Assembly (NCBI RefSeq): GCF_001581925.1
Contig: NZ_LQZA01000002.1
Location: forward strand, 216,535-280,534
DNA from: Ferrovum sp. PN-J185
Lineage (GTDB): Bacteria; Pseudomonadota; Gammaproteobacteria; Burkholderiales; Ferrovaceae
Reading direction: 5' to 3'
Length of the DNA: 64,000 bases
Part shown: piece by piece, positions 42,963 through 52,796 of the stretch
Layout: each line of letters starts with the position of its first letter
Position numbering within the stretch: position 1 is the stretch's first letter
Notes under the pieces: model-generated
Databases searched by the model: none
Told to the model about the DNA's origin: nothing
What the model saw: the letters and a program-made list of their open reading frames with translations, nothing else
Program-made: the position numbers and the translations under genes

Positions 42963-43598
42963 GTGAGTGAAATTGTCATTGTTGACTACGGCATGGGAAA
43001 CCTTCGTTCCGTAGAAAAAGCGCTTCAACAAATTGCACCATTACAGTCAATTAAAGTGTCCTCTAACCCGGAACTGATTCGTTCTGCTGAGCGTATTGTT
43101 TTCCCAGGACAGGGTGCTATGCCTGACTGTATGAGTGAATTACACCGTTTGGGCTTAACTGACGTATTAATGGAATGCGCTAAGAATAAGCCATTTCTAG
43201 GCATATGCTTAGGCTTACAAATGTTGTTTGAGCACTCTGAGGAAGGCAATACGTCTGCACTAGGCTTATTTAAAGGAGGGGTGGTTCGCTTTAAGGAGGA
43301 TCACTTATTTGATGAAGATGGTAAGCGCTTAAAAATCCCTCATATGGGATGGAATCAAGTGAAACAATCTACCTATCATCCACTATGGAAATCCATCCCG
43401 GATCAAAGTAGATTTTATTTTGTGCACAGCTATTATGTGAGAGAAAAAGAGGCGGTGGTCATGGGTACTGCTGATTACCCCACTGCTTTCACTTGCGCTG
43501 TGGGCCAAGATAATATTTTTGCTGTTCAGTTTCATCCTGAAAAGAGTGCTGCTGTAGGGTTGGCTTTACTAGATAATTTTGTTCAATGGAAACCGTAA
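42963..43598 (+). CDS. hisH: Imidazole glycerol phosphate synthase, glutaminase subunit
   Basis: The class-I glutamine amidotransferase that feeds ammonia to HisF. The start is GTG 42963. The nucleophile cysteine lies in PFLGICLGLQMLFEHSEEG (near residue 82), and the H-x-E pair in AVQFHPEKSA. Length 211. Followed by hisA after 6 bp. Confidence 0.97.
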   Translation: MSEIVIVDYGMGNLRSVEKALQQIAPLQSIKVSSNPELIRSAERIVFPGQGAMPDCMSELHRLGLTDVLMECAKNKPFLGICLGLQMLFEHSEEGNTSALGLFKGGVVRFKEDHLFDEDGKRLKIPHMGWNQVKQSTYHPLWKSIPDQSRFYFVHSYYVREKEAVVMGTADYPTAFTCAVGQDNIFAVQFHPEKSAAVGLALLDNFVQWKP

Positions 43599-43604
43599 AT
43601 AATT

Positions 43605-44363
43605 ATGATTTTGATACCTGCTATTGATCTTAAAGACGGACATTGTGTTCGTCTCAAACAAGGTTTAATGGAAGAGGCCACTGTGTTCTCTGAAGAGCCC
43701 GCTGCCATGGCTCGCTTTTGGCTAGACAATGGGGCGCAACGTATCCATTTGGTTGACTTAAATGGCGCATTTGCCGGCAAACCCCAAAATGAGCGTGCTA
43801 TCCGAGAAATTGTTGATGAAATTAATGGGGATATCCCGATCCAAGTGGGTGGGGGGATACGCGATCTTGATGTGATTGAACTCTATTTAGATAGTGGTGT
43901 GACAGAGGTCATTATTGGTACAGCGGCAGTAAAAAACCCAGGTTTTTTGCATGAAGCCTGTGATGCCTTTCCAGGACACGTTATCGTCGGTCTTGATGCC
44001 AAGGAAGGAAAAGTAGCGGTGGATGGATGGTCTAAATTAACCGGTCACGAAGTGAATGACTTGGCTAAACGCTTTCAAGATTATGGTGTTGAAGCGATTA
44101 TCTATACCGATATTGGCCGTGATGGGATGCTAACTGGTGTCAATATTCCAGCTACTGTGGCACTGGCTCAACAATTGGTCATCCCAGTGATCGCTAGTGG
44201 TGGAATATCCAATTTGGATGACGTAAGAGCTTTATGTGCCGTAGAAGAAGAAGGCATTATGGGAGCGATTACGGGACGGGCTATCTATGAAGGAAAATTG
44301 GATTTTAAAGAAGCCAATACGCTTGCTATGTCCTTGTCTCATCCGCCCAAGACCAGTGTGTAG
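43605..44363 (+). CDS. hisA: Phosphoribosylformimino-AICAR phosphate isomerase
   Basis: A TIM-barrel Amadori isomerase of the histidine pathway. [20 protein letters not shown] has the catalytic aspartate (residue 8), and the second is in [15 protein letters not shown]. The 252 residues fit. It is paralogous to hisF, which follows immediately. Confidence 0.97.
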   Translation: MILIPAIDLKDGHCVRLKQGLMEEATVFSEEPAAMARFWLDNGAQRIHLVDLNGAFAGKPQNERAIREIVDEINGDIPIQVGGGIRDLDVIELYLDSGVTEVIIGTAAVKNPGFLHEACDAFPGHVIVGLDAKEGKVAVDGWSKLTGHEVNDLAKRFQDYGVEAIIYTDIGRDGMLTGVNIPATVALAQQLVIPVIASGGISNLDDVRALCAVEEEGIMGAITGRAIYEGKLDFKEANTLAMSLSHPPKTSV

Positions 44364-44369
44364 TTGTTT

Positions 44370-45134
44370 ATGACACTAGCCAAACGAATTATTCCATGTC
44401 TTGATGTCAATGCAGGACGAGTTGTTAAGGGCGTTAATTTTGTTGGTTTAAAAGATGCGGGAGACCCCGTCGAGATAGCCAAGCGCTACGATGAACAGGG
44501 CGCTGATGAAGTGACTTTTCTGGATATCACAGCAAGCTCTGATGAGAGGGGCTTAATTCTTCCTATTATTGAACACGTTTCTTCCCAAGTATTTATTCCG
44601 CTAACAGTTGGGGGTGGAGTACGGCAAGTGGAGGATGTGAGAACCTTACTTAATGTAGGGGCTGACAAAGTCAGTATTAATACAGCCGCCATTATGAATC
44701 CGCAGTTAATTGCGGATGCCGCACAGCGTTTTGGTTCACAATGCATTGTTGTAGCGATTGATGCAAAACGCGCGAATACCCCCTCTGGGTTTGGTGTATT
44801 CACCCATGGTGGCCGAAAAGAAACAGGGCTTGATGCAATAGAATGGGCCGAAAGATGTTATAAACTGGGTGCTGGAGAATTACTGATTACCAGTATGGAT
44901 CGCGATGGCACAAAATCTGGTTTTGATTTGGAGTTAACCAAAAAAATAAGTGAATCAGTAGGCATTCCTATTATCGCCAGTGGTGGGGTGGGAACGCTAC
45001 AGCACTTGCTTGATGGGATAGAGTTAGGTGGGGCTGATGCGGTGCTCGCTGCGAGTATTTTTCATTATGGCGAATACACAGTCAGAGAAGCCAAAGCGTA
45101 TTTAAGAGACCATGGTGTTGAGGTGAGGCTATGA
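44370..45134 (+). CDS. hisF: Imidazole glycerol phosphate synthase, cyclase subunit
   Basis: The TIM-barrel cyclase that joins with HisH. I start at ATG 44370 ([21 protein letters not shown]), which fits the family; a TTG at 44364 would add two residues. The catalytic aspartates are in PCLDVNAG and [15 protein letters not shown]. It overlaps hisI by 4 bp. Confidence 0.97.
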   Translation: MTLAKRIIPCLDVNAGRVVKGVNFVGLKDAGDPVEIAKRYDEQGADEVTFLDITASSDERGLILPIIEHVSSQVFIPLTVGGGVRQVEDVRTLLNVGADKVSINTAAIMNPQLIADAAQRFGSQCIVVAIDAKRANTPSGFGVFTHGGRKETGLDAIEWAERCYKLGAGELLITSMDRDGTKSGFDLELTKKISESVGIPIIASGGVGTLQHLLDGIELGGADAVLAASIFHYGEYTVREAKAYLRDHGVEVRL

Positions 45135-45520
45135 GTGATTGGTTAGCTGAAATTCAATGGAATGAACAAGGGTTAATCCCTGTTATTGCTCAAGATGCGA
45201 CCACTCATCAAGTATTAATGTTAGCTTGGATGAATCAAGAGTCACTTGCGTTAACAATAAAAAAAGGTGAAGCGGTATATTGGTCGCGTTCACGTAACAA
45301 GTTATGGCATAAGGGAGAGGAGTCCGGACATTTCCAGAAAATAAAAGAGATTCGTTTGGATTGTGACGGTGATACATTGTTACTTATGGTAGAGCAAATT
45401 GGTGGAGTAGCCTGCCACACAGGGCGAGCACATTGCTTTTATAAAAAATGGCACAACAATGAGTGGCAAGAAGTGGATGCTGTGTTAAAGAATCCCTCAG
45501 ACATATACAAAAAAGGATAA
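45131..45520 (+). CDS. hisI: Phosphoribosyl-AMP cyclohydrolase
   Basis: A zinc enzyme for the third histidine step. [19 protein letters not shown] and the metal-binding [20 protein letters not shown] with GRAHCFY are clear. At 129 residues it is monofunctional, with HisE encoded separately by the next gene. Confidence 0.97.
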   Translation: MSDWLAEIQWNEQGLIPVIAQDATTHQVLMLAWMNQESLALTIKKGEAVYWSRSRNKLWHKGEESGHFQKIKEIRLDCDGDTLLLMVEQIGGVACHTGRAHCFYKKWHNNEWQEVDAVLKNPSDIYKKG

Positions 45521-45524
45521 TAGC

Positions 45525-45854
45525 GTGAGTGGATATCAAGATGTATTAAAGAGATTAACGGAAACCCTGAACGCCCGTAAAGGCTCCTCTCCTGATTCTT
45601 CTTATGTCTCTTCTTTATATCATAAGGGTATCAATACCATCACTAGAAAAGTGGGTGAAGAGTCTCTTGAAACAATTTTGGCTGCCAAAGATGGAGTTAA
45701 ACTAGAAGTCATCAAAGAAAGTGCTGATTTATGTTTTCATTTGATGGTATTACTCGCTTATTTTGATTTATCGATGGATGATGTATTAGCAGAATTAGCC
45801 AGACGAGAAGGCATTTCTGGGATTGATGAAAAAGCATCACGTAAAGGGGAGTAA
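45525..45854 (+). CDS. hisE: Phosphoribosyl-ATP pyrophosphatase
   Basis: A MazG-like helical pyrophosphatase for the second histidine step, 109 residues from GTG 45525. SLYHKGINTITRKVGEESLE and KESADLCFHLMVLL carry the acidic metal ligands. It ends the histidine genes, 2 bp before hinT. Confidence 0.96.
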   Translation: MSGYQDVLKRLTETLNARKGSSPDSSYVSSLYHKGINTITRKVGEESLETILAAKDGVKLEVIKESADLCFHLMVLLAYFDLSMDDVLAELARREGISGIDEKASRKGE

Positions 45855-45856
45855 CC

Positions 45857-46183
45857 ATGTCAGAGTGTGTTTTTTGTAAAATTATTGCAGGACAAATTCC
45901 ATCTAAAAAAGTCTACGAAGACAACGATATCTTTGCTTTCTACGATATTCGCCCTCACATGAAGGTACACTTCATGATTATTCCTAAAAAACATATCTCT
46001 TCTTTGATGGACTGTCAGGTTGAAGATCAGGCATTATTGGGTAAGATGATGTTAATGACCTCACAATTAGCCAAACAAGAGGGATTACCTGATGGATATA
46101 AAACAGTAGTTAATACAGGTAAAGCAGGTGGTCAAGAGGTGTTTCACTTACACGTCCATGTAATGGGGGGCGGCAGTTTGTAG
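45857..46183 (+). CDS. hinT: HIT family purine nucleoside phosphoramidase
   Basis: A 108-residue HIT protein that hydrolyses adenosine phosphoramidates. The start CVFCKIIAGQIPSKKVYED and the histidine triad FHLHVHVMGGG are present. It lies between hisE and tatA, as in other betaproteobacteria. Confidence 0.95.
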   Translation: MSECVFCKIIAGQIPSKKVYEDNDIFAFYDIRPHMKVHFMIIPKKHISSLMDCQVEDQALLGKMMLMTSQLAKQEGLPDGYKTVVNTGKAGGQEVFHLHVHVMGGGSL

Positions 46184-46240
46184 TGGACTGTTTATACGTT
46201 TAAAATACAACAATAACGATTATTCATAGCGGAGGGTTTC

Positions 46241-46477
46241 ATGGGTGACTTATTTACAATTCAACACTTACTACTTATTTTATTGATAGTAGTGTTGGTA
46301 TTTGGTACAAAAAAATTACGTAATATTGGTTCTGATCTAGGTGGTGCTGTAAAGAGCTTTAAAGAGGGGATGGCAGGTAATGAGACTGCAGCCTCTGAAG
46401 AGAAAAAGCCACTTGAAGAAAAAGCAGCCAATAGCGTTCAACAGGATGTGGCCAATAAAACCAAAGAGCATTCTTAA
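46241..46477 (+). CDS. tatA: Sec-independent translocase subunit TatA
   Basis: A 78-residue pore-forming Tat component. One N-terminal membrane segment ([20 protein letters not shown]) is followed by the amphipathic helix [15 protein letters not shown] and a charged tail. A strong GGAGGG ribosome site precedes the ATG. First of tatABC. Confidence 0.95.
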   Translation: MGDLFTIQHLLLILLIVVLVFGTKKLRNIGSDLGGAVKSFKEGMAGNETAASEEKKPLEEKAANSVQQDVANKTKEHS

Positions 46478-46505
46478 AGGCCATTGTTGGGTATTCATCT
46501 AGTTC

Positions 46506-46997
46506 ATGTTCAATTATAGTTTTTCTGAAATTGCACTGGTGGCTCTGGTGGCACTGATTGCCATTGGTCCGGAGAGGCTCCCACGTGTAGCGCGTGGGGC
46601 AGGTATTTTATTTGGACGCTTTAGACGCTATGCCGCCACAGTGAAAGATGAAATTGACAATGAATTACAAAAAGCCCAATTAAAAGAAGTGCAAGATAGA
46701 ATCAAAGAAGCGCATCAAGAAGCGCAGGGCATTCTCAATCAATCACAGCAACAGACAGCAGATTTTCTGAATTCTCCAGTAGCGCAACAGGAGAACACCA
46801 TTCATTCTGTAACGGATACGCCTATCGTAGAATCAATTAGTGAGCACTCTTTTACTGGTATTGCTACCGTCGCCATAGTGGGGGTGGCCGGAGATCCTTA
46901 CAGTGTTAGGGCAAAACCACCCACTAGAAGTCAACCCATTAAAAGCGCACAGTTTGCGCTCTCACTTGATGAAACGCCACCCACGGAGGCATCGTGA
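46506..46997 (+). CDS. tatB: Sec-independent translocase subunit TatB
   Basis: A 163-residue twin-arginine receptor component. FSEIALVALVALIAIGPERL is the membrane helix with the TatB glutamate and conserved G-P-E-R-L, followed by an amphipathic helix and a long polar tail. It overlaps tatC by 4 bp. Confidence 0.95.
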   Translation: MFNYSFSEIALVALVALIAIGPERLPRVARGAGILFGRFRRYAATVKDEIDNELQKAQLKEVQDRIKEAHQEAQGILNQSQQQTADFLNSPVAQQENTIHSVTDTPIVESISEHSFTGIATVAIVGVAGDPYSVRAKPPTRSQPIKSAQFALSLDETPPTEAS

Positions 46998-47749
46998 TAG
47001 AAGAAAATAGCGGCGTTCAAGAGTTTATCTCGCATTTAATTGAATTACGTACTAGGCTCATACGTGCAGTGGCCTCTGTATTCGTGGTTTTTTTATGTCT
47101 ATTGCCGGTAGCAAACCGTCTTTATACTTGGCTTGCACTGCCATTACTGAAAAAGATGCCGGCGGGTGGCCATATGATTGCCACTGAAGTGACAACGCCA
47201 TTTTTTGTACCGATGAAGGTGGCAGGACTTGTAGCTTTTTTAATCGCCCTACCCTACGTATTAAGTCAAATATGGGGGTTTATCGCGCCTGGACTCTATT
47301 CACACGAGAAGAAATTAGCGCTTCCTCTCATATTTAGTAGTACGCTCCTTTTTTATTGTGGCATGTTGTTTGCCTATTTCGGTGTTTTTCCTTTTGTGTT
47401 TGGTTTTATAGCCAACACCGCCCCTCAGGGTGTGGAAATCATGACGGATATAGATAAATACCTAAGCTTTGTGATTAATATGTTCATTGCCTTTGGTTTG
47501 GCCTTTGAGACACCAGTGGCTGTTGTGTTATTGGTTAAATTTGGCGTATTGTCTGTTACTCAATTGCGTGGTGCAAGACGTTATGTGATTGTGGGGGCCT
47601 TTATTATTGGCGCTGTGTTTACCCCACCTGATGCCATTTCGCAGACTCTGTTAGCTCTACCCTTGTGGCTACTTTATGAAGTGGGGATCATTGCTGCGAG
47701 TAGGATGACCCCTTTGTCTAAGGACCATCCTGTTCCTCTAGATTCTTAA
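46994..47749 (+). CDS. tatC: Sec-independent translocase subunit TatC
   Basis: The polytopic (six-segment) Tat receptor that recognises twin-arginine signals. The start is GTG 46994. FISHLIELRTRLIRAV at the N-terminus and FGLAFETPVAVVLLVKFGVL are diagnostic. The 251 residues fit. The last 32 bp overlap the convergent DegS-like gene. The Rieske protein encoded nearby (petA) is a likely client. Confidence 0.96.
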   Translation: MIEENSGVQEFISHLIELRTRLIRAVASVFVVFLCLLPVANRLYTWLALPLLKKMPAGGHMIATEVTTPFFVPMKVAGLVAFLIALPYVLSQIWGFIAPGLYSHEKKLALPLIFSSTLLFYCGMLFAYFGVFPFVFGFIANTAPQGVEIMTDIDKYLSFVINMFIAFGLAFETPVAVVLLVKFGVLSVTQLRGARRYVIVGAFIIGAVFTPPDAISQTLLALPLWLLYEVGIIAASRMTPLSKDHPVPLDS

Positions 47750-48881
47750 TATGCCCTTTGGGTCGTTTATCAACCACTAGGTTGAGAGTGAGTGGTTTAC
47801 CATTTCTAATTACTTTTATGGTGGTTGCGGCTTTGGGTTTTAGCATAGCCACTTGGTTCAACATGTCTTTTGAGTCACTGATGGGGTGATTATTCACTTC
47901 AATTAAGATGTCTCCTGGTTTGGCCCCTGCTCTATCAGCTGGTCCATTCTTTAAAATTCCTGCTAACAGCGCCCCTTCAGTATTGGGTAGGTGAAATGTT
48001 TCAGCCAGTTCAGGCGTTAAGTCTTGCGCTTCAACCCCAATCCAACCCCGAACCACTTCACCGTGATCAATAATAGCTTCCATGACATTTTTTGCAGTAC
48101 TCACAGGAATGCTAAAACCTATGCCTTGGGAGCCCCCTGATTTTGAGTAGATGGCAGTATTAATGCCAATTAAGTTGCCATTGGCATCAACCAATGCGCC
48201 ACCAGAATTACCGGGATTAATCGCTGCATCGGTTTGAATGAAATTCTCAAAAGTGTTAAGACCTAAGCGGTTACGCCCTAGTGCACTAATAATTCCCATT
48301 GTGACAGTCTCACCCACCCCGAAAGGGTTACCAATGGCAATGGCAATGTCACCTACACTCACTTGATCTGAGGCACCAAAAGTAATGGCAGAGAGATTAG
48401 GTAGATTAACTTTTAATACGGCCAGATCCGTTTCAGGGTCAGTCCCCACGACTTCAGCTTTAGCAACACGCCCATCTGAGAGAACCACTTGGATTTCTTG
48501 TGCGCCATCAATAACATGATCATTGGTTAGGATATAGCCTTTATTTAAGACAATGACCCCTGAACCAAGGCTTAATTGTTTCTCTGGTTGAGGAGGAAAG
48601 TTGTCATTAAAGAATTTTTTTAATTCCGGGTTATTGGGAAAAACTGAACTGTGGGGGTTACTGACTTCTTTGGTGGTAAAAATATTGACCACAGAGGGCA
48701 TGGCTTTTTTGGCGGCAACACGAAAGGAATAAGGAGGAGTACCTTTGGTGCGAGAGGCCGTATCAACTGTTGTTAAGATAGAAGTGTGTGTAATCAAATC
48801 ATTACGAAATAAACTCACAACAAAAATAATACCGAGACAGACGGTAACGGATTGCGCAAAAACCAGCCAAAGTTTTTTCAT
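47718..48881 (-). CDS. degS: DegS/HtrA-like membrane-anchored serine protease
   Basis: A trypsin-like periplasmic protease with an N-terminal membrane anchor (about residues 4-24), a protease domain with the triad His in NDHVIDGAQ, Asp in DPETDLAVLKV and Ser in GNSGGALVDANG, and a single PDZ domain (about 270-370). One PDZ and a non-cleaved anchor fit DegS better than DegP, but the exact role, for example sigma-E release, is an inference. It is convergent with tatC and divergent from petA. Confidence 0.88.
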   Translation of the reverse strand: MKKLWLVFAQSVTVCLGIIFVVSLFRNDLITHTSILTTVDTASRTKGTPPYSFRVAAKKAMPSVVNIFTTKEVSNPHSSVFPNNPELKKFFNDNFPPQPEKQLSLGSGVIVLNKGYILTNDHVIDGAQEIQVVLSDGRVAKAEVVGTDPETDLAVLKVNLPNLSAITFGASDQVSVGDIAIAIGNPFGVGETVTMGIISALGRNRLGLNTFENFIQTDAAINPGNSGGALVDANGNLIGINTAIYSKSGGSQGIGFSIPVSTAKNVMEAIIDHGEVVRGWIGVEAQDLTPELAETFHLPNTEGALLAGILKNGPADRAGAKPGDILIEVNNHPISDSKDMLNQVAMLKPKAATTIKVIRNGKPLTLNLVVDKRPKGHIKNLEEQDGP

Positions 48882-49032
48882 AAATTTTTGAATAACAATA
48901 TTAGTTTAGATTGATTCTTAAGTTGTTGAATATTTTCTCAAATTTTCACAAAAGATGCTTAAGGTTTATATCTTGATCTGTTAAAATAAAAACAGTCATC
49001 GGTATTATATTAGCCGAAATAGGTAATTTGTC
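48882..49032. other. Divergent intergenic region of degS-like gene and petABC
   Basis: A 151-bp AT-rich spacer that must hold promoters for the protease gene (minus) and the petABC unit (plus). I see no convincing regulatory palindrome. Confidence 0.45.
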
Positions 49033-49635
49033 ATGAATCATAATAATACCAATTCTGGCCGACGTCAGTTTCTGGTCAGTGCAACAGTAGCCATGGGCGC
49101 TGCTGGTGTTACAGCTATAGCTACTCCCTTTGTTAGCAGTATGTTGCCAAGTGCTAAAGCCAAATCAGCGGGTGCTCCTGTGGAAGTTGATATTTCTTCT
49201 CTTGAGCCTGGCATGATGATTACTCAAGCGTGGCGCGGTCAACCTATTTGGATAGTGTATCGTACGCCGCAGATGATGGAGCAATTAAATAAAAATGCTC
49301 ATTTTCTAGCGGACCCTGATTCCAATAGCTCTGAACAACCAGAGTATTGTAAAAATATTAATCGCTCTATTAATACCCATCCTGAGATTTTAGTGGTGGT
49401 AGGTATTTGCACTCATTTGGGCTGTTCTCCTGTCAGTAAAATGAAAGTAGGAGCAGCGGACGGGATGGGGAATGATTGGCCTGGTGGTTTCTTTTGCCCC
49501 TGTCATGGTTCGAAATATGACATGTCGGCAAGGGTGTTTAAATCTGTTCCAGCGCCCCTTAATATGAGAATTCCGCCATATAAGTATTTGCCCAATAAAA
49601 AAATTATGATAGGTGATGACAAGGGAGAGGCTTGA
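49033..49635 (+). CDS. petA: Ubiquinol-cytochrome c reductase iron-sulfur (Rieske) subunit
   Basis: The Rieske [2Fe-2S] protein of the bc1 complex. An RR-type Tat anchor (GRRQFLVSATVAMGAAGVTA) begins the 200-residue protein. The cluster ligands are in GICTHLGCSP and FFCPCHGSKYD. tatABC lies 1.3 kb upstream. Followed by petB with an overlap at the stop. Confidence 0.97.
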   Translation: MNHNNTNSGRRQFLVSATVAMGAAGVTAIATPFVSSMLPSAKAKSAGAPVEVDISSLEPGMMITQAWRGQPIWIVYRTPQMMEQLNKNAHFLADPDSNSSEQPEYCKNINRSINTHPEILVVVGICTHLGCSPVSKMKVGAADGMGNDWPGGFFCPCHGSKYDMSARVFKSVPAPLNMRIPPYKYLPNKKIMIGDDKGEA

Positions 49636-49637
49636 TT

Positions 49638-50855
49638 ATGAGAGCCACATTATCACGGTTACAGCACTGGATTGACGATCGTTTTCCAATGACTTCAGTC
49701 TGGCGCGATCATTTAGCGGAGTATTACGCTCCTAAAAACTTTAATTTTTGGTATTACTTCGGTTCTCTAGCCACCATTGTTCTTGTGATGCAAATCATCA
49801 CAGGGATTTTTCTGACCATGAACTATAAGCCAGATGCAAAATTAGCTTTTGCATCGGTGGAATACATCATGCGTGATGTGGATTATGGTTGGTTAATACG
49901 TTATATGCATTCCACTGGTGCATCGATGTTCTTTGTGGTGGTGTACTTACATATGACTCGTGGTATGTTGTATGGCTCCTATAAAAAGCCAAGAGAGCTA
50001 ATTTGGTTATTAGGTATGGCCATTTATTTTTGTCTTATGGCTGAAGCATTTTTTGGTTATTTATTACCTTGGGGACAAATGTCCTATTGGGGAGCGCAAG
50101 TTATCGTTTCTCTCATTGATGCCTTAAGCCCACCTCTGGCCTTATGGATTCGTGGAGATTATGTGATTGCAGATGCCACACTCAATCGTTTTTTTGCTTT
50201 TCACGTTATCGCCATCCCCTTATTGTTATGTGTTCTCGTGTTTTTACATATCGTGGCATTACATACGGTGGGTTCCAATAATCCTGACGGCATTGAAATC
50301 AAGAAAGTAAAAGATCCGAATACGGGTATTCCCTTAGATGGTATTCCTTTCCACCCTTATTACACGGTGAAAGATTTAATGGGATTGATGGCGTTTTTTA
50401 TTATTTTCTTTGCCATTGTCTTTTTCTCACCGGAATTTGGTGGCCACTTTTTGGAGGCCAACAACTTTATTCCAGCCGATCCATTAAAAACTCCGCCACA
50501 TATTGAGCCGGTTTGGTACTTCACTCCTTTTTATGCCATTTTGCGTGCTATTCCTCAAAAGCAACTTGGCGTAATAGCCATGGGATTATCAGTTGCTATC
50601 TTTATGCTCTTGCCCTGGCTTGATCGTGGCATAGTGAAATCCATTCGTTATCGTGGGAAACTCTACAAAACAGCTTTATATTTGTTTTTTATTGCCTTTT
50701 TAATATTGGGTTATATGGGCACGCAAAACCCCACTATTTGGTATGTTAATCCAGTATCTAGAGTATGTTCTGTGGTGTACTTTGGCTTTTTCTTCCTGTT
50801 ACCTTGGATAAGTCGTTTGGATAAAACAAAGCCTGTGCCTGAACGGTTGACTTAA
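49638..50855 (+). CDS. petB: Cytochrome b of the bc1 complex
   Basis: The di-heme membrane subunit that oxidises ubiquinol. I start at ATG 49638 (MRATLSRLQHWIDD); a TTG two codons earlier is possible. Heme-ligand regions RYMHSTGASMFFVVVYLHM and FFAFHVIAIPLLLCVLVFLH and the Qo-site PPHIEPVWYF (PEWY-like, here PVWY) are present. About 405 residues. Confidence 0.97.
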   Translation: MRATLSRLQHWIDDRFPMTSVWRDHLAEYYAPKNFNFWYYFGSLATIVLVMQIITGIFLTMNYKPDAKLAFASVEYIMRDVDYGWLIRYMHSTGASMFFVVVYLHMTRGMLYGSYKKPRELIWLLGMAIYFCLMAEAFFGYLLPWGQMSYWGAQVIVSLIDALSPPLALWIRGDYVIADATLNRFFAFHVIAIPLLLCVLVFLHIVALHTVGSNNPDGIEIKKVKDPNTGIPLDGIPFHPYYTVKDLMGLMAFFIIFFAIVFFSPEFGGHFLEANNFIPADPLKTPPHIEPVWYFTPFYAILRAIPQKQLGVIAMGLSVAIFMLLPWLDRGIVKSIRYRGKLYKTALYLFFIAFLILGYMGTQNPTIWYVNPVSRVCSVVYFGFFFLLPWISRLDKTKPVPERLT

Positions 50856-50865
50856 TGAGGGGCTG

Positions 50866-51600
50866 ATGATGATAAAAAAAATAGTGCCGTTCATTTATCT
50901 AGTGATGTTAAGCGTCACTACAGTTGTTGCTCACGCTGAGGAAGAAGTGCCGCTTCAACATATTAGTATTAACGGAACAGACTATGCGTCCTTACAAAGA
51001 GGGGCTGAACACTTTATTAATTATTGTGTGACCTGTCATGGTGCAAAGTTTGTTCGTTACGATTTATTAGAAAAAATTGGTTTAAATAAGCAACAGATTG
51101 AAAAAAATCTCATTTTAACGGGCTCAAAAATCAGCGACAGTATGGTAGTGGCTTTTAGTTCCAGAGATGCAAAAGAATGGTTTGGCGTAGCCCCCCCTGA
51201 TTTATCCGTTGAGGCAAGAGTCAGAGGCGCTGATTGGTTATATTCTTATTTAAAAGGATTTTACCAAGATGATTCGCGCCCATCAGGTTGGAATAATGTG
51301 GTTTTCCCTAATGTGGCAATGCCCCATGTTCTTTATGCGCTTCAGGGTACCCAAGTATTGGCACCTAATGCGGATCGTCAACACTTAACTAAAGAGAGTC
51401 TAGTATTAGAAAAACCCGGTAAATTAACCGCTGCAGAGTATGATCAATTCGTTTATGATCTTGTAAACTATATGTCTTTTATGGCCGAGCCCAATCGGGA
51501 GACTAGAATTCATATGGGTTATGGTGTCATAATCTTCTTAATTTTGGGCTTTGCCCTCTCCTATGCTCTGAAAAAAGAGTTTTGGAAAGACATTCATTAA
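50866..51600 (+). CDS. petC: Cytochrome c1 of the bc1 complex
   Basis: The c-type heme subunit that passes electrons to soluble cytochrome c. An N-terminal signal peptide (VPFIYLVMLSVTTVVAHA) precedes the heme motif C-x2-C-H in YCVTCHGAKFVRYD. A C-terminal membrane anchor (GVIIFLILGFALSYAL) ends the 244-residue protein. Last of petABC, then sspA. Confidence 0.96.
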   Translation: MMIKKIVPFIYLVMLSVTTVVAHAEEEVPLQHISINGTDYASLQRGAEHFINYCVTCHGAKFVRYDLLEKIGLNKQQIEKNLILTGSKISDSMVVAFSSRDAKEWFGVAPPDLSVEARVRGADWLYSYLKGFYQDDSRPSGWNNVVFPNVAMPHVLYALQGTQVLAPNADRQHLTKESLVLEKPGKLTAAEYDQFVYDLVNYMSFMAEPNRETRIHMGYGVIIFLILGFALSYALKKEFWKDIH

Positions 51601-51629
51601 TTTAACGCCTAGCACACGAGATAATAGTT

Positions 51630-52229
51630 ATGATGACATTGTATTCAGGCACCACGTGCCCCTTTAGCCATCGCTGCCGTATCGTTTTATACGAAAAAGG
51701 TATGGATTTTCAGATCATTGATATTGATTTATTTAATAAGCCAGAAGATATTGGCATTATGAATCCTTATAATGAAGTACCTATTTTGGTGGAAAGAGAT
51801 TTAATTCTGTTTGAATCCAACATTATTAATGAATATATTGACGAGCGTTTCCCTCATCCGCAATTAATGCCAGCTGATCCTGTGATGCGTGCCCGTGCTA
51901 GATTGTTCTTATTCCGTTTTGAGAAAGAACTCTTTAATCAAGTATCTATTATTGAAAGTGGTAACGCTAAATTGATTGATAAGGCGAGAGCCTCAGTTCG
52001 TGATAGCTTAGCTCAAATTGCACCAGTATTCGTTAAGCAAAAATTCATGCTTGGTGAAGAATTTTCCATGTTAGATGTCACTATTGCTCCACTCTTATGG
52101 CGTTTAGAGCATTACGATATTACTTTGCCAAAGAGTGCTGCTCCACTACTTAAGTACGCAGAAAGATTGTTTGCAAGACAAGCGTTTATTGATTCAATGA
52201 CGCCAGCAGAAAAAGCAATGAGGAAATAA
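51630..52229 (+). CDS. sspA: Stringent starvation protein A
   Basis: A glutathione-S-transferase-fold protein that binds RNA polymerase in E. coli. The N-terminal thioredoxin-like part has SGTTCPFSHRCRIVLYEKGM and YNEVPILVERDLILFESNII; the C-terminal helical part follows. Length 199. It sits between petC and sspB as in most betaproteobacteria. Confidence 0.94.
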   Translation: MMTLYSGTTCPFSHRCRIVLYEKGMDFQIIDIDLFNKPEDIGIMNPYNEVPILVERDLILFESNIINEYIDERFPHPQLMPADPVMRARARLFLFRFEKELFNQVSIIESGNAKLIDKARASVRDSLAQIAPVFVKQKFMLGEEFSMLDVTIAPLLWRLEHYDITLPKSAAPLLKYAERLFARQAFIDSMTPAEKAMRK

Positions 52230-52231
52230 GT

Positions 52232-52654
52232 ATGGCCACATCAACCAAACCCTATCTTGCGCGAGCTCTATGGGAATGGTGTTGTGATAACGGATTCACG
52301 CCTCTAATTCATGTGACCGTTAATCAGCAAACCCGGGTACCTATACAGTTTGTTAAAGAGGGACAGATTGTGTTAAATATCAGTCAAAATGCGACCCGTG
52401 GTTTGCAAATGAGTAATGACTCGATTCAATTTAATGCGCGTTTTGGTGGTGTTTCTCAAGAAGTTAATGTACCTTGGTCGTCTGTTTCTGGGTTATATGC
52501 AAAAGAGACGGGTGAGGGTATGTTCTTTGATATCGAGCCTGACGACTCAGAGGATATTGAGTTGGATAATTCGGCTGAAATAGCATCAACATTAGAGGTT
52601 GAAGTAGCATCACCCAATAAAAAACCAAGGCCTAACCTGACAATCATCAAGTAA
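52232..52654 (+). CDS. sspB: ClpXP protease specificity-enhancing factor SspB
   Basis: An adaptor that delivers ssrA-tagged proteins to ClpXP. KPYLARALWEWCCDNGFTPL begins the substrate-binding fold. A flexible acidic linker (DDSEDIELDN) leads to the C-terminal ClpX-binding peptide KPRPNLTIIK. Length 140. It is followed by tRNA-Thr. Confidence 0.94.
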   Translation: MATSTKPYLARALWEWCCDNGFTPLIHVTVNQQTRVPIQFVKEGQIVLNISQNATRGLQMSNDSIQFNARFGGVSQEVNVPWSSVSGLYAKETGEGMFFDIEPDDSEDIELDNSAEIASTLEVEVASPNKKPRPNLTIIK

Positions 52655-52679
52655 TCAGGTATCATATGCGTTTTACAGG

Positions 52680-52755
52680 GCCGGCATAGCTCAGATGGTA
52701 GAGCAGCTGATTTGTAATCAGAAGGTCGTGAGTTCGATTCTTACTGTCGGCACCA
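52680..52755 (+). tRNA. tRNA-Thr (anticodon TGT)
   Basis: Full cloverleaf: acceptor GCCGGCA with TGTCGGC (one G-U pair), D-arm AGCTCAGATGGTAGAGC, anticodon loop TTTGTAA giving TGT, T-arm GTGAGTTCGATTCTTAC, discriminator A and an encoded CCA. It marks the edge of the conserved chromosome segment; the insertion sequences start 41 bp further on. Confidence 0.97.
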
Positions 52756-52796
52756 ATAAAATCAATAACTTACATAACAGACACTCTACCTAATCC

